Assembly: GCA_035325995.1 (NCBI GenBank)
Contig: DAOKYU010000001.1
Span: 124,001-188,000 of the forward strand
From: Thermodesulfobacteriota bacterium
GTDB lineage: Bacteria > Desulfobacterota_D > UBA1144 > Nemesobacterales > UBA2774
Length of the DNA: 64,000 nucleotides
Direction: 5' to 3'
The notes below the pieces were generated by a model that was not told the DNA's origin, searched no databases, and worked only from the letters and a program-made list of their open reading frames with translations. A program made the position numbers and the translations under genes. Each line of letters opens with the position of its first letter. Position 1 is the first letter of the stretch. Below are positions 58,593 through 64,000 of the stretch, piece after piece.

Positions 58593-58949
58593 TTATTTGG
58601 TGAGTCTTTTAATCCGCTCGGTGTAAATGCGCTTTATGGCCTGGTCGGAATCATGGGCTATTTTTATGCCCATGTTGCCGGATTGGCTTCCGATTGTTCT
58701 GGTCGACCACTTCACTATTCCTTCGATCCTCGCTTCAGCGGAGGCGTCCTCGGTCCCCAGGTCCTCCTGAAAGCTGATTACGATTCTGGTGCCGGGGGGA
58801 TAGAGGTTCCGCGATTCTATTTCGAGGCCGCTTTCCGATATGTTCGAGGCGTAACCCATATATTTCGGCTCGTCCTTCCCGAGCCTGATGCGTTTACGAT
58901 AGGGAAGCCTCCTCGACTGTCTCTTCTCTCCCATGTTTACACCGCTCAT
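58593..58949 (-). CDS. PilZ domain protein
   Basis: A PilZ c-di-GMP-binding domain: the RRxxxR loop as RRLPYRKRIRLG, and YASNISESGLEIES as the (D/N)xSxxG motif, then VKWSTRTIGSQSGNMGIKI. Both ligand-binding motifs are intact. I choose ATG 58949 (118 residues); an in-frame codon at 59120 would add a non-conserved stretch, and ATG 58934 is possible too. Cytoplasmic. Convergent with the Nudix gene. Links c-di-GMP signalling to this segment, but no cyclase or phosphodiesterase is nearby. Confidence 0.85.
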   Translation of the reverse strand: MSGVNMGEKRQSRRLPYRKRIRLGKDEPKYMGYASNISESGLEIESRNLYPPGTRIVISFQEDLGTEDASAEARIEGIVKWSTRTIGSQSGNMGIKIAHDSDQAIKRIYTERIKRLTK

Positions 58950-59154
58950 AAAGTATAAACCCATTTGTCCGGGCGGGTGTGATATTGACTGTAGCTGATG
59001 AATATTGCATGGTTGCATATGCATCCCCGGCGCTCCCGATGCGCGGCTCCGAACCCTGTAAGCAAGGGACCGGGCGGAGGCTTCCTTAAGGTTAGCATGG
59101 AATATTTCTCTTCCCCGCATCGATGATTTTCCCTTGCGCTATAGGTAGAATTGT

Positions 59155-60954
59155 ATGATAAATCCCTTAACTACAATGAAGCCTCTACTTCTTATTCTTC
59201 TACTCGTGAGCACTCTCGCATATGCAGTGGAAGCGCCATACGACGTGAGAGACGACTGGGCTCTCCAGGACAATTTCGAGATCGAAAAGGATACCGAGGG
59301 CTACCATTTACCTTCGGCTATCGCATTCGTTCCCGATCCCGGCGGCGGACCCGAAGACCCGCTTTATTTCGTGACGGAGCTCAGGGGCAGTATAAAGGTC
59401 GTGACCAACGACAGAACGGTCCATACTTTCGCCGAAGGATTTTTCGAGCTGAAGCCGCGTGAAGAGCTCCCCTCGCAATCCGGGGAGATGGGGCTCGCCG
59501 GCATATGCCTCGACCCCTCCAGGGGCTACGTCTTCGTGACATTCACTTATCAGGACGAAAAGGGGATTCTCCGGAATAATATAATGAGGTTCGATTCCGA
59601 GCCCGGCACTTTCTCCCTCAAACCCGTTTCCAGGACTGCATTCACCGGGATATTCGCGGATGAATACACCAGTCCTTCTCACCAGATCGGCGGTTGCCAG
59701 GTCGAAAGCGGGCTGTTGTATGTCGGCGTCGGCGACGGTCATATACGGAGCGATCTCCATAGGGACGTATACAGCGGGAGCCAGAATATCGACGCGCTAC
59801 AGGGAAAGATAATCCGCATGACAACTGACGGCGAGCCCGTAAAGGATAACCCTTATTACGTGGACGGCGATATCAAAAAGCCCCGGAACTACGTATGGGC
59901 GGCGGGGCTCAGGAACCCTTTCGGGGTTAAAGCCGTTGACGGCCGAATATATGCCGCCGACAACGGGTCCGGCACCATGGACAGATTTCTCGAAATCCGC
60001 CGGGGCGAGAATTACCTCTGGGACGGAACCGAATGGAGCATTGGGGCCAACGCCATACAGGTGCTGACGCCCTCGGACGGAGTGGCGCAGCTCGATTATA
60101 ATACAGTGGATGGCGGCCCGTTTCCCGGTCCCTACAGTGACAGGTTCTTCCTTGCGCGCACGGGGCATCCCAATTACAGGAAGGGCATGGCTCAGGACAG
60201 GGGAATCGTGATTCTGGACTACGACGCCGAGGCCGGCAGGATGCGGAGCGCCCCGCAGTATTTCGTCAGATACACAGGCAAGGGGAAGCAGGTCATAGCG
60301 GGCCTTGCAATAGGGCCCGACGGGCTCTACTTCGTCCCGGTCATGCCGGATACTGCGGGACGGAGCGCCGTTCTCAAGGTGCTTTACAAGGAGGGGGCCG
60401 TAAGCCGATGGTCGTCACCGGACGGCCGGGATGTGATTTCACTTCTGAATTCTCATCAGTGCTATTCCTGCCATATTATCCACGATTACGGGTTCGGAAA
60501 TACGGGTCCGGCGCTTGGCGGGACAGTAATGAAGCAAAGGATAGGAGAAAGGCTGGCGTCGACCGATTACGAGGAATCCCTGGCCGGGCTCGATGCACTG
60601 GATACCGAGCCTTACGCTGCCTACAGGGAGGCGAGAAAGGAGCTGATGCAGAAATACGGGGATGAACGGGTAAAAACGTGGGTAAAGTATCACTTGCTGG
60701 AGCCCAGGTTCGACAATCCATTCTCGCAAATGCCGAATACCGGGCTTACCGAGAACGAAGCTGCACGGATTACGGACTATTTATTAAACCGGGATAAGGA
60801 TCGGGCTGCCGAAATCGGAATGAAAGTCCGCAGCGTCATGAGCCGGTTTATCCCCGACCTCAAGTACAGGCACCTCGTTTATTCTTTCGTGCTCGGAGGG
60901 GCGGCCGCCATGTTGCTGGCGGGTGTATACACAAAATATACTAGAAGGAAATAA
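59155..60954 (+). CDS. Glucose/sorbosone dehydrogenase-like propeller fused to cytochrome c with C-terminal membrane anchor, first copy
   Basis: 599 residues. Signal peptide (LLLILLLVSTLAYAVE), then a six-bladed GSDH propeller (about 30-420): YFVTELRGSIKVV, MGLAGICLDPS, SHQIGGCQ, YVGVGDGH, NYVWAAGLRNPFG. This family includes soluble PQQ glucose dehydrogenase and aldose sugar dehydrogenases. A haem c domain follows with CYSCH (Cys436, Cys439, His440) and an axial-Met segment FSQMPNTGL. The C-terminus has a membrane helix (FVLGGAAAMLLAGVY) and a basic end, so the protein is anchored at its C-terminus. The second copy starts about 100 nt downstream. Confidence 0.9.
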   Translation: MINPLTTMKPLLLILLLVSTLAYAVEAPYDVRDDWALQDNFEIEKDTEGYHLPSAIAFVPDPGGGPEDPLYFVTELRGSIKVVTNDRTVHTFAEGFFELKPREELPSQSGEMGLAGICLDPSRGYVFVTFTYQDEKGILRNNIMRFDSEPGTFSLKPVSRTAFTGIFADEYTSPSHQIGGCQVESGLLYVGVGDGHIRSDLHRDVYSGSQNIDALQGKIIRMTTDGEPVKDNPYYVDGDIKKPRNYVWAAGLRNPFGVKAVDGRIYAADNGSGTMDRFLEIRRGENYLWDGTEWSIGANAIQVLTPSDGVAQLDYNTVDGGPFPGPYSDRFFLARTGHPNYRKGMAQDRGIVILDYDAEAGRMRSAPQYFVRYTGKGKQVIAGLAIGPDGLYFVPVMPDTAGRSAVLKVLYKEGAVSRWSSPDGRDVISLLNSHQCYSCHIIHDYGFGNTGPALGGTVMKQRIGERLASTDYEESLAGLDALDTEPYAAYREARKELMQKYGDERVKTWVKYHLLEPRFDNPFSQMPNTGLTENEAARITDYLLNRDKDRAAEIGMKVRSVMSRFIPDLKYRHLVYSFVLGGAAAMLLAGVYTKYTRRK

Positions 60955-61051
60955 GCGACTCGTGTAGGGGCGGTTGAATTCGGAGATTCGCACTATAGGA
61001 TGATACCGGCTCGCGTTAAACGGTTATACAAATTCCTGCTATGGATTCTAT

Positions 61052-62845
61052 ATGAAAGGAATGAACGAATTATATCATTTAAATATCTGCGTTGTTTTGG
61101 TTCTTGTTTCGCTTTTATTCTTTCCCTGCGACATACACGCGGACGATGCGGAACCGTGGGCGAAGGACTGGGCCGTCCGGGATAACTTCAAGGTCGGCGT
61201 CGACGCGGAGGGGTTTCAGTTCCCGAGCGCGATAGCCTTCGTCCCGAATCCGGGCGACGGTCCGGGCGACCCGCTCTATTTCGTTACGGAGCTCAGGGGA
61301 AAGGTGAAGGTCGTCACCAACGACCGCACCGTCCACACGTTCGCCGAGGATTTCTTCAGGCTAAAACCCGAAGAAGAGCTCCCGTCCTTCAGCGGCGAGA
61401 CAGGGCTCGCCGGCATATGCCTCGACCCCGCAAACGGCTACGTCTTCGTTACCTTCGCATACCAGGACGAGAACAACATCCTCCGGAATAACATGGTGAG
61501 GTTCGAATCCGAGCCGGGAACATTCTCCCTGAAGGCGAAATCGGCCACTCCCTTCACCGATATATTCGTCGACGTGCCGACGACGCCCTCTCATCAGATC
61601 GGGCCCTGCCAGGTCTACGACAACACCGTCTTCGTGACGCTCGGCGACGGGCACAGCTTCTTAAAGAGCAGGGACGTCGATTCGATACTCGGAAAGGTGA
61701 TACGCATGACCTCGGACGGTAAACCCGTAAGCTCGAACCCGTTCTATGTTGACGACGACATCAAAAAGCCGCGGAACTATGTCTGGGCCTACGGCTTCAG
61801 GAACCCGTTCAGCCTGGAGGTGGTAGGCGGCAGGGTTTTCGTTGCGGACAACGGCCTCAGCTCGGACAGGTTCCTCGAAGTCAGAAAGGGTGTGGATTAC
61901 CTCTGGGACGGCTCTAACTGGAGCATCGGCGTCAACGCGGATTTCGTGATCAATCCCTCCGTCGGTCCGGTTCAAATGGATTACTACCCCGAGAGTCTCG
62001 GGATATTCCCCGAGGAATACAGGGGCAGGTTCTATCTGGTCATGGGCGGGAATCTCTCGATGCCGGGGCCCGGGCAGAGGGAAGACAAGAGCATCGCAAT
62101 GCTCGATTACGGGTTCAAGGAAGATAAAATGCAGACCGTCCCCAAGCTATTCATGAGATACACAGGCGACGGGAACCAGATACTGGTAGGGGTCGGGATA
62201 GGGCCGGACGGACTCTACTTCGCTCCTATACTGCCGGATTCGAGCGGCTTCAGCTCCATATATAAGGTCACGTACGACGAGTCGAATACGTATCCGAATA
62301 AATTGGACAGGGCGGTCTCGGCGGAGGGGCTCCTGGATACGCGCGCCTGTTACGGGTGTCACGTCATAGACCAGTCCGGCTGGGGGACGGCCGGGCCGAG
62401 GCTTAATACCGACTCGCTTCCCGACGGCATACTCCAAAGGCTCGATTCGCCGGAATACAGGGAAACGGTAAAAAAGCTCGACGAGCTCGACATCGAGCCG
62501 TATAAAACATACAGGCACGCCCGGCAGGAAGTCTTGCAGAAACAGGGGATCGACAAGGTCAGGACGTGGGTGAAGTTTCGCCTCCTCGAGCCCAGATTCG
62601 ACAATCCATACTCGCAGATGCCGAATCTGGGGCTTAGCGATCACGAGGCCGATCTCCTTGCGGATTACCTCGTCAAGGACGATGCGAATATGGCCGCGCC
62701 TGAAACCTCCGCCCCGCCGCCGCTCGCACAAAAGACGGATAGTAAGCCGGGCTTCGGATATATCGCCTGCTCGTTCATTATAGGTTTTACTCTATGCGGC
62801 ATCCTGGCGGCTATCTACATCTCGGGTTTAAAGAGGAGGCGGTAG
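61052..62845 (+). CDS. Glucose/sorbosone dehydrogenase-like propeller fused to cytochrome c with C-terminal membrane anchor, second copy
   Basis: 597 residues, collinear with its upstream paralogue: signal peptide (LNICVVLVLVSLLFFPCDI), propeller with YFVTELRGKVKVV, TGLAGICLDPA, SHQIGPCQ, VTLGDGH, NYVWAYGFRNPFS, then haem motif CYGCH (Cys433, Cys436, His437), YSQMPNLGL as axial Met, and a C-terminal helix (FIIGFTLCGILAAIYIS) ending KRRR. The pair is a tandem duplication with divergence across the propeller, so substrates may differ. The next gene is a TonB-dependent receptor whose frame begins inside or right after this one. Confidence 0.9.
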   Translation: MKGMNELYHLNICVVLVLVSLLFFPCDIHADDAEPWAKDWAVRDNFKVGVDAEGFQFPSAIAFVPNPGDGPGDPLYFVTELRGKVKVVTNDRTVHTFAEDFFRLKPEEELPSFSGETGLAGICLDPANGYVFVTFAYQDENNILRNNMVRFESEPGTFSLKAKSATPFTDIFVDVPTTPSHQIGPCQVYDNTVFVTLGDGHSFLKSRDVDSILGKVIRMTSDGKPVSSNPFYVDDDIKKPRNYVWAYGFRNPFSLEVVGGRVFVADNGLSSDRFLEVRKGVDYLWDGSNWSIGVNADFVINPSVGPVQMDYYPESLGIFPEEYRGRFYLVMGGNLSMPGPGQREDKSIAMLDYGFKEDKMQTVPKLFMRYTGDGNQILVGVGIGPDGLYFAPILPDSSGFSSIYKVTYDESNTYPNKLDRAVSAEGLLDTRACYGCHVIDQSGWGTAGPRLNTDSLPDGILQRLDSPEYRETVKKLDELDIEPYKTYRHARQEVLQKQGIDKVRTWVKFRLLEPRFDNPYSQMPNLGLSDHEADLLADYLVKDDANMAAPETSAPPPLAQKTDSKPGFGYIACSFIIGFTLCGILAAIYISGLKRRR

Positions 62846-64000
62846 AATTCAATCCGACAGGGAGGAGCCAGGTTAATAATATCGTTCGGGGCATTATCAC
62901 ATCTCTATTGCTCATCTGTCCCTTTACGCTGTTCGGTTATTTGGCGCTGGCGCAGGACGGGGCTATTGACGGCGAACCTGCCCGCACGCTCGAACCGGTC
63001 GTCGTCACGGGAACGGTAAACCCCGCCTCGGTTTCCCAAACGCCCGCGAGCGTTACTGTCATAACCCGTGAGGAGATCGAGGAGCGGAACGCGAGCAGCG
63101 TCGCCGAGCTCTTACAGCAGGTGCCGGGTTTATACGTCGACCAGCCGGCGTCCCGTGGAGGGGTGACGTCCGTGTATATAAGGGGCGGCGACCCCAACTT
63201 CACCCTCGTTCTTATAGACGGGGTGAAGGTGAACGACCCCACTAACAACCGCGGGGGCTCGTTCGACTTTTCGACCCTCAGCTCGGACAACATAGAGAGG
63301 ATAGAGATAGTGCGCGACCCCATGTCGTCCCTCTACGGCTCGGATGCTCTCAGCGGCGTGATAAACATCGTCACGAAGAAAGGGGAGGGGAAGCCGTCGG
63401 CCTTCGCCGAGGGGTCTTACGGGAGATACGGTCAATACGGCTTTCTGGGTGGCGTCTCGGGGGCCGGGGAGTTTTATAATTACTCCCTCTCGGGATCTTA
63501 TCTCGACGACGGCGAACAGGTAGAAGGGAGCAGCTTCAAGAGCCCGTCGTTCAGCGCGAGGCTCGGCGTTCTCGACGGCAGGAATTTCGAGATGAATTCG
63601 ACCGTCAGATACTCCCACGTCGAAAGCTCGAGCTTCCCCGAAGACAGCGGCGGGCCGGAGTACGCCGTCCTCCGCTCCGTCGACAGGAGAAATATCGACC
63701 AGCTTCTTCTCGGGGTGGATCTTGCGCACGAGGTGCTGCCCTGGTGGGAGTACAGGGTCGAGCTCGCGTACTATAACAACAAGGAGAAGTTCTCGTCTCC
63801 AGGCGTCGCTCCCGGTGTAAGAGACCCGTTCGGCATACCCCCCAACAGCTCAGACAGCGACTTCAAAAGGTACGACGCCAACTTCGTTAACACGTTCACG
63901 ATCCGTGAGGGCGTCGTTCTCGCCGCGGGCTTCGAGGCCGAGATAGAAGACGGGAAGAGCAGCGGCGAAATAATGCTCGATGGGCCGGTCCCATCCGACT
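62794..64000 (+). CDS. BtuB-like TonB-dependent receptor, N-terminal part, runs off the window
   Basis: The frame is open to the right edge. After a signal peptide ending near LALAQ there is a TonB box (LEPVVVTGT), then the plug domain (SVTVITREEIEERNASS, VAELLQQVPGLYV, SVYIRGGDPNFTLVLIDGV, ERIEIVRDPMSSLYGSDALSGVINIVTKKG) and the first barrel strands. The motifs resemble BtuB (cobalamin) and related receptors. No canonical start follows the strong GGGAGGAG at 62860; the only in-frame ATG is 62794, inside the previous gene, and TTG 62908 is another option. Adjacency to two PQQ-type propellers raises PQQ as a possible ligand. Confidence 0.88.
   Translation, partial: MRHPGGYLHLGFKEEAVEFNPTGRSQVNNIVRGIITSLLLICPFTLFGYLALAQDGAIDGEPARTLEPVVVTGTVNPASVSQTPASVTVITREEIEERNASSVAELLQQVPGLYVDQPASRGGVTSVYIRGGDPNFTLVLIDGVKVNDPTNNRGGSFDFSTLSSDNIERIEIVRDPMSSLYGSDALSGVINIVTKKGEGKPSAFAEGSYGRYGQYGFLGGVSGAGEFYNYSLSGSYLDDGEQVEGSSFKSPSFSARLGVLDGRNFEMNSTVRYSHVESSSFPEDSGGPEYAVLRSVDRRNIDQLLLGVDLAHEVLPWWEYRVELAYYNNKEKFSSPGVAPGVRDPFGIPPNSSDSDFKRYDANFVNTFTIREGVVLAAGFEAEIEDGKSSGEIMLDGPVPSD

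Noticed and set aside
61000..61185. 61-codon frame overlapping the start of the second propeller gene
   Set aside because: It is out of frame with the signal peptide and propeller, and has no independent ribosome site.

Overview
This 64 kb window is a GC-rich, densely coded bacterial chromosome segment. Signal peptides, lipoproteins, a Tat substrate, c-type cytochrome motifs, a TonB-dependent receptor and SCO1-type copper chaperones point to a Gram-negative (diderm) organism with aerobic or microaerobic respiration. I see no integrase, transposase, IS end, CRISPR array or phage gene. Gene content resembles uncultured Desulfobacterota/'deltaproteobacterial' or Dadabacteria-like genomes, but this is an impression from protein character; there is no rRNA or other phylogenetic marker to settle it.

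1-12.6 kb: start of a glycogen debranching enzyme running off the left edge, a periplasmic MsrB, a LOG-family nucleotidase-like protein, and many small exported proteins: a DUF6607 lipoprotein, a DUF2092 protein, a SYLF protein, cysteine-rich proteins and acidic proline-rich 'PLV' repeat proteins. A cold-shock gene with clear promoter and terminator and a DedA membrane protein lie among them. 12.7-14.9 kb: a SCO1 chaperone and a multicopper oxidase lipoprotein. 14.9-37.5 kb: mostly housekeeping: Obg GTPase, a HugZ-like/D-amino-acid-oxidase-like/luciferase-like operon, TPR and DUF1460 proteins, a serine hydrolase, ferrochelatase, a HemD-HemE fusion, LysA, a thiolase, Ddl and a secreted tricorn-like protease. 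37.5-38.3 kb: MsrA and tRNA-Pro(UGG).

38.5-45.3 kb: two tandem paralogous two-component pairs, each a GAF/PAS histidine kinase of the NarX/DegS class with a NarL-class regulator whose start overlaps the kinase stop by 7 nt. 45.6-64 kb: a run dominated by extracytoplasmic redox proteins: a lipoprotein joining a carboxypeptidase-regulatory-like domain, a CXXCH haem site and a streptogramin-lyase-like propeller; two tandem exported DUF4412-like paralogues; a Tat-exported multicopper oxidase; a WG-repeat lipoprotein; a second SCO1; two paralogous PPC-linker-cupredoxin lipoproteins, one behind a strong Fur-box match; PPK2 overlapping a Nudix gene; a PilZ protein; two tandem glucose/sorbosone-dehydrogenase-like propellers fused to cytochrome c and a C-terminal membrane anchor; and the start of a BtuB-like TonB receptor.

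The most unusual content is this 45.6-64 kb block. My working inference is an envelope-located electron-transfer system in which PQQ-type propeller dehydrogenases and a haem-bearing propeller lipoprotein pass electrons to cupredoxins and multicopper oxidases, with SCO1 supplying copper and the upstream sensors as possible regulators. The component families are supported by sequence; that they form one system is a hypothesis.
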